Made by a program: the position numbers and the translations under genes
Assembly: GCA_964394395.1 (NCBI GenBank)
Contig: CAYMWV010000026.1
Span: forward strand, 1 to 25,688
DNA from: Sediminispirochaeta sp964394395
GTDB lineage: Bacteria; Spirochaetota; Spirochaetia; DSM-16054; Sediminispirochaetaceae
Direction of reading: 5' to 3'
Length of the DNA stretch: 25,688 nucleotides
The notes under the pieces: generated by a model
Databases searched by the model: none
Told to the model about the DNA's origin: nothing
The model's input: the letters and a program-made list of their open reading frames with translations, nothing else
Part shown: one piece after another, positions 14,773 through 22,949 of the stretch
How positions within the stretch are numbered: position 1 is the first letter of the stretch
Layout of the letters: every line of letters begins with the position of its first letter

Positions 14773-15631
14773 TTCGTAGCTGCTCCCTGATATTTTCCAC
14801 ACTATCCTTCATCTCTACAACGGCGTGAGCTATCTCTACCATGGTGTTTTTTGAACCGATTGTATTCACCTCCCGGTTTATCTCCTGGGAAAGGAAATCG
14901 AGTTTCTTTCCCAGGGGACCGGGGTTTGTACTTAGATCGCTAAAATGATCAAAATGAGCTTCCAGTCGGGAAATTTCTTCGGAAATACCATATTTCATCA
15001 GCAGGATAGCCACCTCTGAAAGAATTCGGTTCTGGTCAAACGCTCCCTCAGTAAGCTCTTTGAACCGTTCAAGAAGGTTATCATGCAGCCTGCTTTCAAG
15101 TTCACCAATTTTGCTCTTTATCAAGGTAAGCTTTTCAATCAAGAGCTTCAAATTCTTTTTGATATCCTCTAAGGTTTTCTCCCCTTCCCTTTTTCGAGCA
15201 TCCAGAAACTGTTCTCCCGCTTCGGATAGCAGCGGATCGATACGTTTTCGATACCAGTCGGTATCCCGATTCTTAATCAGTTTGAGCACTCCATCCATCT
15301 GTAACAGTTCATGAAAAAGAGAAACCTCCCCTTTTTCACCGCTTACTTCGGAGATCTCTTTCAAGGCTTTGATCCAGGCTTCACTTACCTTCCGGTCCGG
15401 GATAACCTCTACATCCTCTTCCAGCTCGTAAATCCGGATGGTAAGTTCTACCTTTCCCCGGGATACCATCTTCTGTATCCGCTTACGGTACTCCTGCTCT
15501 AGGGAGGAGAGGAAAGGTGGAAGATTAATCCCGATATCAAGATATCTGTTATTCCAGGATTTCAACTCCAGACTGATTCTTGCTTTCTGATCTGTTGCCT
15601 CCGCATATCCGTAGGCGGTCATACTATTCAT
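14762..15631 (-). CDS. yicC: YicC-family endoribonuclease
   Basis: YicC proteins are stress-linked endoribonucleases; E. coli YicC has been tied to decay of the small RNA RyhB. The 289-residue protein has the canonical start MNSMTAYGYAEA and SLELKSWNNRYLDIGINLPPFL (in pieces), then SRGKVELTIRI, and the conserved C-terminal DUF1732 segment: DQNRILSEVAILLMKYGISEEISRL, HFDHF, GKKLDFLSQEINREVNTIGSK (each a family signature). Length is normal. It starts 11 bases after the murC stop and overlaps cmk by 11 bases, so it belongs to the murC-yicC-cmk-rpoZ-miaA operon. Confidence 0.96.
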   Translation of the reverse strand: MNSMTAYGYAEATDQKARISLELKSWNNRYLDIGINLPPFLSSLEQEYRKRIQKMVSRGKVELTIRIYELEEDVEVIPDRKVSEAWIKALKEISEVSGEKGEVSLFHELLQMDGVLKLIKNRDTDWYRKRIDPLLSEAGEQFLDARKREGEKTLEDIKKNLKLLIEKLTLIKSKIGELESRLHDNLLERFKELTEGAFDQNRILSEVAILLMKYGISEEISRLEAHFDHFSDLSTNPGPLGKKLDFLSQEINREVNTIGSKNTMVEIAHAVVEMKDSVENIREQLRNVE

Positions 15632-15642
15632 TTCTCATCCCC

Positions 15643-17085
15643 TTATCGTTTCTGCTGCTTCGATAACCTGTTAAAGAGGCCTTTCCCGAGTCTCCAGTTA
15701 TCACCAGCTCCAAGGGTAAGAAAGAGATCTCCCTCCTCAAGCTGAGACTCAGCAAAATCAAGAGCATCCTCCGGTTCATGGTAGTAATGGAGATTCCCCC
15801 GGATCTTTGAAAAACCCTGGTAGAGTGATTGTCCATCAATGGTTCCTTTCTCTTCCCGGGCAGATGCATAAATACGATGCAGGATCAGAACATCGGCATC
15901 ATTGAAGGATTGGAGGAACTGATCGAAGAGGGCTGCTGTTCTGCTGTAGGTGTGGCTCATAAAACTGACGATAATCCTCCGCTCAGGGAAGAACTCCCGA
16001 AAACCCGAAAGGGTCTTTTGGATTTCCGTAGGATGATGGGCGTAATCATCGTAAAAAAGCACCCCTTTAGCCTCACCAAGCAGTTCGCTTCTTCTGCTGC
16101 TTCCCCGGAAGGAATCAAATCCGGAAAGAAGCTTCTCCGGTTCCAGGGAATCAAAGATCTCCCGTCCCATCAATTCCCGATTGACCGCTAAGGCAGCAGC
16201 TGCATCGAGCACAAGATGTTCCCCGGGGATGGGGAGCTTAAATGGTTGATCGGAAAAAGCGAGGCGAAAGCAGTTTTTCCCTGCCTCCAGCCATCGTTCT
16301 GTGATCTGATAATCTCCGGAAGCAGAAAAACCGTAGGGAAGAGCATAGATATCCTTCCGCTTCCTTGCGACTTTTTCTGCCAGCCTGGTTGCCCCCGGAT
16401 CATCAGCGCAGTAGAGCAGCCTGCCTTCTGGAGGAAGGGTATTTGCGTAGGTCAAAAAGGCATCCTCCACATCTTCAAGATCCTTGTAGTAATCGAGATG
16501 GTCCGCCTCTATATTGGTAACCACAAGCATGGAGGGGGAGAAATCGAGAAAGTGCCGTTTATATTCGCAGGTTTCTGCAATAAAGTACTCTTCACCCTCC
16601 ATCAAAATACTCCCACCGCCGAAACTGGGAACGGCAGCTCCTGCAAGCACAAAGGCTGGAAGCCCTATCGCCTTGACGATTGTTCCACATAAAGCGGTGG
16701 TGGTAGTTTTTCCATGTACTCCGGAGATTCCTATGGAGATTACCGAACGGCTTATGGCGCCCAGGGCCTGGGTATATGAATAGCAGGGAATATTCCGTTT
16801 TTGGGCCTCTGCAATTTCCGGATTATCATCCGGATTATAAGCCGCCGAATAGATAAGAACATCGAGATTCACGGGTAGATGGGATTGGTTGAAGGACTCA
16901 AAATAGGGGATCCCCAGCTTCCGGAGCACCTGATCGGTATAAAATTGCTCTTCCCGATCACTTCCGGTGACAAGCCCTCCTCTTCTGTGAAGGAGTTCTG
17001 CCAGAGCTGCCATTCCCGTTCCTTTTATTCCCACCATATGAAAGAGAACGTTGTGAAGCTCCCTGGGAAAATCATCTGTAACCAT
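15643..17085 (-). CDS. murC: UDP-N-acetylmuramate--L-alanine ligase
   Basis: MurC adds the first residue of the peptidoglycan stem peptide to UDP-MurNAc using ATP, in the cytoplasm. From ATG 17085 the protein is 480 residues. It has the N-terminal nucleotide fold FHMVGIKGTGMAALAELLHRRG (15-36, in pieces), the ATP loop GVHGKTTTT (122-130), EADHLDYY in the central domain and a C-terminal domain with FDSFRGSSRRSELLG, DDYAHHPTEI and SHTYSRTAALF. These H-P-T-E and Y-S-R motifs separate MurC from other Mur ligases. The frame extends to a TTG at 17130, but ATG 17085 fits family length and has a -10 hexamer six bases before it. It heads the minus-strand operon. Confidence 0.95.
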   Translation of the reverse strand: MVTDDFPRELHNVLFHMVGIKGTGMAALAELLHRRGGLVTGSDREEQFYTDQVLRKLGIPYFESFNQSHLPVNLDVLIYSAAYNPDDNPEIAEAQKRNIPCYSYTQALGAISRSVISIGISGVHGKTTTTALCGTIVKAIGLPAFVLAGAAVPSFGGGSILMEGEEYFIAETCEYKRHFLDFSPSMLVVTNIEADHLDYYKDLEDVEDAFLTYANTLPPEGRLLYCADDPGATRLAEKVARKRKDIYALPYGFSASGDYQITERWLEAGKNCFRLAFSDQPFKLPIPGEHLVLDAAAALAVNRELMGREIFDSLEPEKLLSGFDSFRGSSRRSELLGEAKGVLFYDDYAHHPTEIQKTLSGFREFFPERRIIVSFMSHTYSRTAALFDQFLQSFNDADVLILHRIYASAREEKGTIDGQSLYQGFSKIRGNLHYYHEPEDALDFAESQLEEGDLFLTLGAGDNWRLGKGLFNRLSKQQKR

Positions 17086-17091
17086 GGGGTG

Positions 17092-17120
17092 ATCATAACC
17101 TTTGATATAAAATGATGCAA
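17092..17120 (-). promoter_or_regulatory. Candidate murC promoter, probably leaderless
   Basis: On the minus strand TTGCAT (17120-17115), a 17-base spacer and TATGAT (17097-17092) form a promoter whose -10 ends six bases before the murC ATG. TATGAT matches five of six consensus positions. An AAAGG lies only within the spacer region, so initiation without a leader is plausible. Confidence 0.42.
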
Positions 17121-17140
17121 TATAGACCAATTTTGTAACT

Positions 17141-17265
17141 TTGCCATTGTTCTATTGTTTGCTTAATAAAGGCAGAGCACCATCAGGGCCGTTGGCCAGG
17201 ATAGCATGCTTCTTTCACTCCTCCTCTCTGAGGCTCCGGTCATGGCTGGCCGGAGCCGCTTTTTT
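17141..17265 (+). ncRNA. Candidate small RNA or attenuated leader between murC and yihY
   Basis: The intergenic plus strand holds a possible promoter (TTGCCA at 17141-17146, 17-base spacer, TAATAA at 17164-17169; the -10 is poor) followed about 90 bases later by a clear intrinsic terminator at 17232-17265. Because the upstream gene is divergent, the terminator has no known plus-strand gene to end, so a short transcript from about 17176 to 17265 is a reasonable inference. Small self-complementary stretches (GGCCGTTGGCC, AGCATGCT) lie inside it. It does not match SRP RNA, tmRNA or 6S RNA cores that I could recognise. The span given includes the promoter. Confidence 0.3.
17232..17265 (+). terminator. 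Intrinsic terminator
   Basis: GGCTCCGG (17232-17239) and CCGGAGCC (17250-17257) form an 8-bp perfect stem with a 10-base loop, followed after GC by six T. It sits 18 bases upstream of the yihY ATG, in an intergenic region between divergent genes. Confidence 0.8.
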
Positions 17266-17266
17266 C

Positions 17267-17275
17267 TGGTACATT
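17267..17275 (+). promoter_or_regulatory. Candidate extended -10 of yihY
   Basis: TG-G-TACATT (17267-17275) is an extended -10 directly after the terminator T-run. The hexamer ends eight bases before ATG 17284, no Shine-Dalgarno is present and the -35 region is taken up by the terminator stem, so an extended -10 promoter with little or no leader is inferred. Confidence 0.3.
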
Positions 17276-17283
17276 TTTTTACC

Positions 17284-18522
17284 ATGAAGATATCAAAGGC
17301 TGGCAGTGCTATTTTATTAACAGTCCGGGAGTTTTTAGAGGATTCTTGCCAAATCCGCTCAGCTTCCCTCGCTTTTTCATCCCTTCTGGCTCTGGTCCCT
17401 TTAACCGCAACCGTTTTCAGTATCTCAGCTGCCTTTGGGGCATTCACCAATGTTAAAGAGCAGATAAAGACCTTTCTGATACAGCAGTTAATTCCTACCC
17501 GGCAAGAGGAGATTTTCTCTTCCCTGGAAGGCTTTGTTAACAATGCGGGGGCCCTGGGAATAGTAGGTTTTCTGGTATTTGCGGTAACATCGATATCACT
17601 TTTAAATGGTATTAATATGAACTGCAATGCTGTATGGGGAAGCAACGTGAGAAAGGGCTTTCTTTCTATCTTTACCACATACACCTCTATCATCGTCTTT
17701 GGGACACTTCTTATTGGAGCAAGTGTTACGGTAACCGCTGCAGCAGGAACAATAATCACCTCCATGATTAATTCTCCCTTGCTGATCCAATTCCTTCTGT
17801 GGTTCTCTTCCCCCCTGATGATATTTATGCTCTTCATGCTGACAATTCTCCTGGTACCCACAGGACCGGTTTCTCCGAAGAGTGCTGCTCTGGGAGCTCT
17901 TGTGGGCACCCTGCTCTGGGAGCTGATTAAATTCGCTTTTGTCCGGGGTACAAATTTTGTTATCCGCAGCTCCGTAATTTATGGTTCCATTGCAACGATT
18001 CCCATTTTCCTTGTCTGGCTTTATATAGGATGGCTTATCTTCTTCGCTGCTATTGAGACAGCCTATGTACATCAACACCGGGAAACAGCTTTTTCCCTAA
18101 AAAAGCTTAATGCCTTTTCCGAAAAAGCGGTTCTGATGCTGCAACTCTTCTTTCTTACGGCGAGATCATTTATCGATGGTAAGGGAGCGGTTGATACCAA
18201 AGCGCTCATGCTTGAACAGGGGATAGATCAGGAACTCTTTTTCGAACTTCTCCACCCCTGTATCGATGCCGGGGCACTTTATTTGGATGATCCTGGAGAG
18301 AAGATTATGTTGAGCAGAGACCCGGACAGTTTTACCATCCAGGAGCTTCTCTCGATTCTCTTGCCGCTGCAGGAAAAGGTGGGTAAACCGGGCTGCAGGG
18401 ATGGGGAGATACTTTTCAGAAAGATGAGTTACGCTGGTAAGGCTGTTTTTGAAGATATGACGGTAAAGGAGTTTCTCCTTTCTCTGAATCAGGACGGTGA
18501 CAGGAGAGAGGCAGATGCTTAA
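17284..18522 (+). CDS. YihY/BrkB-family inner membrane protein
   Basis: This 412-residue protein belongs to the YihY/BrkB family (once misnamed ribonuclease BN) of polytopic inner-membrane proteins of unsettled function. The signature start CQIRSASLAFSSLLALVPLTATVFSI is present (in pieces), followed by about six membrane helices and the conserved ASVTVTAAAG, VPTGPVSPKSAALGALVGTLLWELIKFAF and YGSIATIPIFLVWLYIGWLIFFAAIE segments. After about residue 270 comes a soluble ~140-residue C-terminal extension that resembles a winged-helix region. The frame is open up to 17206, but that extension reads through the terminator hairpin; ATG 17284 is chosen because the family motif begins shortly after it. 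It overlaps the next gene by eight bases. Confidence 0.92.
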   Translation: MKISKAGSAILLTVREFLEDSCQIRSASLAFSSLLALVPLTATVFSISAAFGAFTNVKEQIKTFLIQQLIPTRQEEIFSSLEGFVNNAGALGIVGFLVFAVTSISLLNGINMNCNAVWGSNVRKGFLSIFTTYTSIIVFGTLLIGASVTVTAAAGTIITSMINSPLLIQFLLWFSSPLMIFMLFMLTILLVPTGPVSPKSAALGALVGTLLWELIKFAFVRGTNFVIRSSVIYGSIATIPIFLVWLYIGWLIFFAAIETAYVHQHRETAFSLKKLNAFSEKAVLMLQLFFLTARSFIDGKGAVDTKALMLEQGIDQELFFELLHPCIDAGALYLDDPGEKIMLSRDPDSFTIQELLSILLPLQEKVGKPGCRDGEILFRKMSYAGKAVFEDMTVKEFLLSLNQDGDRREADA

Positions 18523-20122
18523 GAGAAAGATTTATCTCTTGGTAAGAGGTACGATCCTATTTTTGCTTGGATTATCTGCATTAAGCTCCTGCACAAACTA
18601 TGAAGCGGGTCTTATCTATCTCTCCAGGGAGGCTTTGACGCAATGGCCTTCAGGATCTGAAGGTACCCATCTTGTTGTTTCAACTGCTTCGCCAGGGGAA
18701 GATCTTGATGATACCCTGATTCCAATTGGAAGAGTCTCTGTGGCTAATCAAGCTCCTTTTCAGGATCTTCCGACATTCCCAGAGCGCCCTGATATTGAAG
18801 AGATCACATCCGGAAAGAGCGTCCTCGTTAAGGAGTTTGTACTTACAGCGGCAGTATCCCTTCATGACCCGCGACAATCTATTGCAATAGAGAGGCTGAA
18901 AAGCTATTTTCGTGATGATCAAAACCTTCCGGAAGGGGTAACTATCCTTCCCCTATCGGATATAGCCCTTCCCCTGCGGGCCCTTCCGGTAAAAACCGAT
19001 GACAGGCTCCTTTATGTGGATAGTGACTCCTATCCCCTGGTCAGAAAGGAATATCTTCTCTTTGAGACAATTCCTCCAATAGAACCAGGGTTTCTAAAAC
19101 AAAAAGCGTATCAGAGTTCCTATACATCCTTCCTGGAAAGCTATTATTCCCTGATCGGTTCCCATAATGAGGAGAAATCCCGGGAACTTGACAGCAGGAG
19201 GGCTGAAAGATCCCTTGTATGGATCACTTCGGTGGGGGATATGATGTTTGAACGGGGAGTGGCGCCTGCATTATCCGGCAAAAAGGGGCTGGAGCGGGTA
19301 TTTCAGGATACCCTGCCCATTCTGCAGCATTCGGATCTTAGCGTGGGAAATCTTGAAGGAACCATCACCTCCGGAAGAAGAGCTACACCGAAGAGCTATA
19401 ATTTTTCCTTTCCTAAAACAATCTTAGAACCTCTGAAAGAGGCTGGTTTTACCTACCTGATGATTACCAACAACCACATCTGGGATTATGGTGAAGCGGG
19501 CTTTCTTGATACCCTTGCGGCGTTAAAGGAGGCGGGAATAGCAACAAGCGGAGCAGGAAAGGATTTTGCCGAGGCTGCCCGCCCCTGGTCGATGGAAAAG
19601 AGGGGAGAAAAGATACAGCTTCTCTCCCTGGGAGCCTTCCCGAGAGAGCGTAACGGTTTTGATGGGAAAAAGGAAGCTGCAGCAGGTGATCAGAGAAGTG
19701 GGATTCTTTTTACCGATAAGGGAGCTGAAAAAGCTATTCATGAAGCTTTCTTTACGGCAGAGCAATTCAATATCCTCTATGTTCACGGTGGATGGGAGTG
19801 GTTCTCCGCCCCGGATACCTATTACCAGGAGCTCTACCGCTCCTTTGTCGATGCAGGGGCTGATCTGGTAGTGGGAACTCATCCCCATGTACTGCAGCGG
19901 ATGGAATCCTACAATGGTGCTCTGATTGCCTACAGTCTGGGTAATTTTATCTTTCCCGGTATGGATGGTATAAGGGGGGCGGAGGATTCTCTTCTTTTAC
20001 GAACAGCCATTGCTGATGGAAGAATTCTCTATGTAGAGCCCCTTCCTGCTAAACTGAACGGTATATCGGTTACTCTGAATAAGAGTCAGGAGGCGTTGGA
20101 AGCTTTTCTGGAATTGCCTTGA
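18515..20122 (+). CDS. CapA-like metallophosphoesterase-fold lipoprotein
   Basis: The 535-residue protein starts with a lipoprotein signal (LLGLSALSSC, Cys26), so it should be anchored to a membrane on the outside. A ~210-residue N-terminal part without a recognised domain is followed by a CapA (poly-gamma-glutamate synthesis) domain of the calcineurin-like fold. Metal-site motifs are ITSVGDMMFERG, VGNLEGTI, ITNNHIWDYG, VHGGWEWF (family usually H-W-G-x-E) and GTHPHVLQ, then YSLGNFIF. ATG 18515 is preferred over GTG 18497 because of the GAGAGG upstream and the lipobox distance. It overlaps yihY by eight bases. No capB or capC is nearby, so a polyglutamate capsule is not implied; such solo CapA proteins are common, with unknown substrate. 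Confidence 0.88.
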   Translation: MLKRKIYLLVRGTILFLLGLSALSSCTNYEAGLIYLSREALTQWPSGSEGTHLVVSTASPGEDLDDTLIPIGRVSVANQAPFQDLPTFPERPDIEEITSGKSVLVKEFVLTAAVSLHDPRQSIAIERLKSYFRDDQNLPEGVTILPLSDIALPLRALPVKTDDRLLYVDSDSYPLVRKEYLLFETIPPIEPGFLKQKAYQSSYTSFLESYYSLIGSHNEEKSRELDSRRAERSLVWITSVGDMMFERGVAPALSGKKGLERVFQDTLPILQHSDLSVGNLEGTITSGRRATPKSYNFSFPKTILEPLKEAGFTYLMITNNHIWDYGEAGFLDTLAALKEAGIATSGAGKDFAEAARPWSMEKRGEKIQLLSLGAFPRERNGFDGKKEAAAGDQRSGILFTDKGAEKAIHEAFFTAEQFNILYVHGGWEWFSAPDTYYQELYRSFVDAGADLVVGTHPHVLQRMESYNGALIAYSLGNFIFPGMDGIRGAEDSLLLRTAIADGRILYVEPLPAKLNGISVTLNKSQEALEAFLELP

Positions 20123-20173
20123 AAGGAACAGGAGCCCGAAACGTTCTTCAAGCCCCCTATCATCATCTGTTAT

Positions 20174-20359
20174 TTACGCAGAAAGGTCGATCTTACCGTG
20201 AGTCACAGCCTTATTACACTCTTTGCACACCTTAATCTTCTTTTCGTTTTTTTCAACTTCATACATCAGTTTGATTCCGGTCCGATTGCAGAGGGGGCAT
20301 CTACCCCGGCCACTTTTCACCAGCTCTCTTATTCCGCTGCCGCGATTTGCTTTTGACAT
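20174..20359 (-). CDS. Small zinc-ribbon protein
   Basis: A 61-residue basic protein with two CxxC pairs (C21/C24 in CPLC and C45/C48 in CKEC), about 20 residues apart, which is the layout of a one-domain zinc ribbon. The N-terminus SKANRGSGIRELVKSGRG is rich in basic and glycine residues and suggests nucleic-acid or ribosome contact. I recall similar short proteins in spirochaetes but no assigned function. The start has a strong AAGGAGAT upstream. It lies 41 bases after the nucleosidase gene on the same strand and converges on the CapA-like gene. That it is real is supported by the ribosome binding site and cysteine pattern; the function is unknown. Confidence 0.85.
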   Translation of the reverse strand: MSKANRGSGIRELVKSGRGRCPLCNRTGIKLMYEVEKNEKKIKVCKECNKAVTHGKIDLSA

Positions 20360-20400
20360 ATTCTATCTCCTTATGCTGAAAACCTTTGTAGGTACTTAGA

Positions 20401-21171
20401 TCATTCCCCACCACGTTGGGTGAATATATCCCTGGAACCGGTAAAAGTCAAGGTGCCTGCCAAAGCAGCCCGCCACAGCCGGAGCATCTCCCGACGGCAG
20501 AAGCTTTTTATCCCCTCCCCGGGGCCATGCTTACTGTTGTCGCTCACCAGCCGAAGAAGCGCAATATCCTGACAATAGAAGGAAGCAGCTTCCAAAAAAG
20601 CGTAACTTTCCATATCTACCGTTCCGGGGGATCTTACGAAAGCAGGCCTCTCCCCCTTTAGAAAGGAGTCGCCGGTAAAAGCGGTTCCTTCAAAAACATC
20701 CAGCCCTTCCTCCACCAAAGCTCCCTTCAAGGAGCTTTGAAGAGAGGAAGAGAGAAGCTTTTTCCCCTCCCCTCCGGGATACAATCCTCTCTCAGAAGCG
20801 AAGGGACGAGAGTCGAGGTCCCACTGTATTGAATCGAGAGCTATATGAACTGAAGCAATTCTCTCTTCCCCTGCTCCCCCTGCAATACCTGCAAGGAGGG
20901 AACAATCAATCATGATCCCTTCTGCCTCTAATTGCTCAAAGGCAGAAATGGTGGAAATAGCACTTCTCACCTTTCCGATTCCGGTTATTAATAGGGCGGC
21001 CTCGGGCCATCCCCGGTGAAAAGAATCGTTATCTTTTTGATTTTTTTCAAAAAACGTCAATGTACCATAAGCGCAGGGGCGTTTTTTCCCTTTTATCCGG
21101 TATCCCTGCTGCCGGAGAAGTGAGCGTAACGGCGCAAGCTCCATATCCGAAGGAGCGGCAAGCAGCATCAT
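20401..21171 (-). CDS. MTA/SAH nucleosidase-family (PNP/UDP phosphorylase fold) protein
   Basis: A 256-residue member of the PNP_UDP_1 superfamily, whose bacterial hydrolases cleave adenine (or hypoxanthine in futalosine hydrolase) from modified nucleosides such as methylthioadenosine and S-adenosylhomocysteine. Seen are LAAPSDMELAPL at the start, LLITGIGKVRSAIS (61-74), AGIAGG, the ribose-binding VDMES (185-189) and the catalytic LVSDN (208-212), with GTAFTGDSFL before them. The sequence is divergent from MtnN, especially in the middle, so MtnN versus MqnB-like activity cannot be decided; no other menaquinone futalosine genes are in the window. ATG 21171 overlaps the HAD gene stop as ATGA, showing translational coupling. 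Confidence 0.82.
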   Translation of the reverse strand: MMLLAAPSDMELAPLRSLLRQQGYRIKGKKRPCAYGTLTFFEKNQKDNDSFHRGWPEAALLITGIGKVRSAISTISAFEQLEAEGIMIDCSLLAGIAGGAGEERIASVHIALDSIQWDLDSRPFASERGLYPGGEGKKLLSSSLQSSLKGALVEEGLDVFEGTAFTGDSFLKGERPAFVRSPGTVDMESYAFLEAASFYCQDIALLRLVSDNSKHGPGEGIKSFCRREMLRLWRAALAGTLTFTGSRDIFTQRGGE

Positions 21172-22031
21172 ACCAGCCTCCCCTCTTTAAGCCAGGAAAG
21201 AAGGAGGGAAGGAATGCTATCTCCTTCCATCGAACCAGCCACGGGAAACTCCTTTTTCAACTCCTCTGGAGCCTCATTCACCAAATAGGCATGTTTTGCC
21301 CACTGCAGCATGGTGTAGTCGTTGTAATCATTACCCAGGGCGAATACTGACTCGGGTCCAAAATCCAAAGAGGTACAAAGAAGGGAGAGGGTCACCCCTT
21401 TGGATACATCCTTGGGGAAAATTTCCATCCAGATACTCTCTCCATCCAGAGGACTTGTAGTGTGTACAACCCCAAAACCTGAAGAGACGAGCCTATTATA
21501 CAAGTCCGGGTAAAAGTCCTCCTGTGTACCCACAGCCAGCAACTGACAGGAGGGTTCGGGAAGGTAGTTCTCATAACTGAAGGGGCGGGCATAGGAAAGA
21601 TAGGCTTTGATCCGTTCCAGAAAATCGGGATGGCCCTTTTCGTGGTGATACCGAAAGCAGTGGTTATCAGGTATGGGATCGTGAATCATGAAATCCACCC
21701 TTCCCTCCAGAAGTATTTCGATAGCCGTTTGGGTCTCTCCGGTATCAAGTTCCCTTTGATATACGATTTCATCACGCCTGCAGGAGTAGATTCCAGCCCC
21801 GGATGAATAGATGAGGGCGTCGATAGGCCATGGGGGGGACCAACTGCTGCGTAAGCTTGTTAAACTTCTTCCAGTAACGATCAGCCGAATTACATCCCCG
21901 GGAACCCGATTTTCAAGGAGTTCCTCTGCCCAGGGACGTATTTCTCCATGGCTGGCTATGGTCCCATCAAAATCGAGGGCCAAAGCGCGGCGATAAGCTC
22001 TTTCTTTACCGTTCTCAATCAAGCAGTTCAT
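21168..22031 (-). CDS. HAD-superfamily (Cof-type) hydrolase
   Basis: The 287-residue protein carries the four haloacid dehalogenase motifs: DFDGT (D20 nucleophile, D22), IVTGRS (51-56), K211 in FPKDVSKGVTL and GNDYND (233-238). The cap between motifs II and III is of the large C2 type found in Cof and sucrose-phosphate phosphatase-like sugar or phosphate hydrolases. It overlaps the pyridoxal kinase gene by 17 bases and the nucleosidase gene by 4. The setting between a pyridoxal kinase and a nucleosidase could hint at a phosphatase of a cofactor or nucleotide sugar, but substrate cannot be deduced. Confidence 0.9.
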   Translation of the reverse strand: MNCLIENGKERAYRRALALDFDGTIASHGEIRPWAEELLENRVPGDVIRLIVTGRSLTSLRSSWSPPWPIDALIYSSGAGIYSCRRDEIVYQRELDTGETQTAIEILLEGRVDFMIHDPIPDNHCFRYHHEKGHPDFLERIKAYLSYARPFSYENYLPEPSCQLLAVGTQEDFYPDLYNRLVSSGFGVVHTTSPLDGESIWMEIFPKDVSKGVTLSLLCTSLDFGPESVFALGNDYNDYTMLQWAKHAYLVNEAPEELKKEFPVAGSMEGDSIPSLLLSWLKEGRLV

Positions 22032-22890
22032 AGCTGTTAGCCAGAACCGGGGTATTTAAACTTCCCAGTACCCGTTCCAGCAGAACTCCCTCCCGATTCG
22101 GGATCTGGTAGCCAAAGGTAGCCCGAATAGCCACAAGCACAAACTGTACAGCTCTGTCCAAAGCTATGGGAAAGCTGTCTCCCTGAAGCAGGCTCCCGGC
22201 CAGGACGCTGGCAAACATATCCCCTGTCCCGGGATAATGTGCGGGAATGTAACTGCAATCGACCTTCCAGAACCTGCCATCATCACGATCATAGGCAGCC
22301 ACGGTGGAAATTCCCGGACTGTTTTCATCTTGGACACTGGTAATAAGCACCCGTTGAGGGCCCATATCTGAAAGCTCTTTCAGGTAATCCTTGATTGAGG
22401 AAGCTTGTAAAAACTTTTGATAGGGCTTTCCCAGAAGCAGAGCTGCTTCAGTAAGATTTGGGCAGATCAGGTCTGCCTTTGCTACCAGTTGTTGCATCGC
22501 TTTAACCATATCTGGTCCGAAGGGGCCGTAGGTTTCTCCATCATCGGCCATAACAGGATCGATTAAAACCAGGGAATCCTCATTCCGGAAATAGTCGATA
22601 AATGAGGATACAATTTCTGCCTGCCGACTGCTTCCGAGAAAACCGGTATAGATTGCATCAAAAGTGATTCCGAGCTCCTTCCAGTGGGCAATGATTTTCT
22701 CCATCTCCTCGGTGAGGTCAAGAAAGGTGTATCCCTCAAATCCGCTGGTCTGGGTGGAGAGAAGAGCTGTTGGCAGGGGACAGACCTGAACTCCCATGGT
22801 TGAAAGGACAGGACTGACAATGGTGAGACTCGATCGGCCAAAGCCGGAGAGATCGTGGAGAGCTGCTAATCGGGGTACTGGGTTTTTCAT
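22015..22890 (-). CDS. pdxK: Pyridoxal/pyridoxamine kinase
   Basis: A ribokinase-fold vitamin B6 kinase that phosphorylates pyridoxal, pyridoxine or pyridoxamine in salvage. From ATG 22890 it has 291 residues: LHDLSGFGRSSLT at the start, LSTQTSGFEGY, TGFLGSSRQ, IDPVMADDGETYG, CPNLTEAALLLG and the anion-hole and catalytic segment YPGTGDMFASVLAG. These motifs are closer to PdxK/PdxY than to ThiD. Several in-frame starts exist upstream (22905, 22935, GTG 22947); 22890 fits family length best, as the motif begins about nine residues later. It is divergent from the phosphohexomutase gene, with the two 5' regions packed into about 60 bases. First gene of a four-gene minus-strand operon. Confidence 0.88.
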   Translation of the reverse strand: MKNPVPRLAALHDLSGFGRSSLTIVSPVLSTMGVQVCPLPTALLSTQTSGFEGYTFLDLTEEMEKIIAHWKELGITFDAIYTGFLGSSRQAEIVSSFIDYFRNEDSLVLIDPVMADDGETYGPFGPDMVKAMQQLVAKADLICPNLTEAALLLGKPYQKFLQASSIKDYLKELSDMGPQRVLITSVQDENSPGISTVAAYDRDDGRFWKVDCSYIPAHYPGTGDMFASVLAGSLLQGDSFPIALDRAVQFVLVAIRATFGYQIPNREGVLLERVLGSLNTPVLANSYELLD

Positions 22891-22914
22891 ACCCCATGGT
22901 ACCATAGTTTTATA

Positions 22915-22943
22915 TTGCCTGAAAAGTTTTCTCATGGTACAAA
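22915..22943 (+). promoter_or_regulatory. Candidate phosphohexomutase promoter (leaderless)
   Basis: TTGCCT (22915-22920), a 17-base spacer and TACAAA (22938-22943) form a promoter whose -10 ends six bases before ATG 22950. No Shine-Dalgarno precedes that ATG. It lies opposite the upstream leader of the pyridoxal kinase gene. Confidence 0.38.
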
Positions 22944-22949
22944 GCACGT

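Noticed and set aside
17176..17265. SRP (4.5S) RNA in the murC-yihY gap
   Set aside because: The size and terminator fit, but the conserved GGAAG/AGCAG core loop is absent.
17163..17909. Long minus-strand open frame opposite yihY (248 codons)
   Set aside because: It is basic, low in hydrophobic periodicity and lies wholly antisense to a strongly recognised YihY family gene; it is a shadow frame.
19571..19590. Possible further repeat copy (GAGGCTGCCCGCCCC) inside the CapA-like gene
   Set aside because: Only the first part resembles the arm and it lies in conserved coding sequence; a chance match.
18515..20122. Poly-gamma-glutamate capsule locus
   Set aside because: Only a CapA-like protein is present; the synthetase genes capB and capC are not in the window, so the pathway is not supported.
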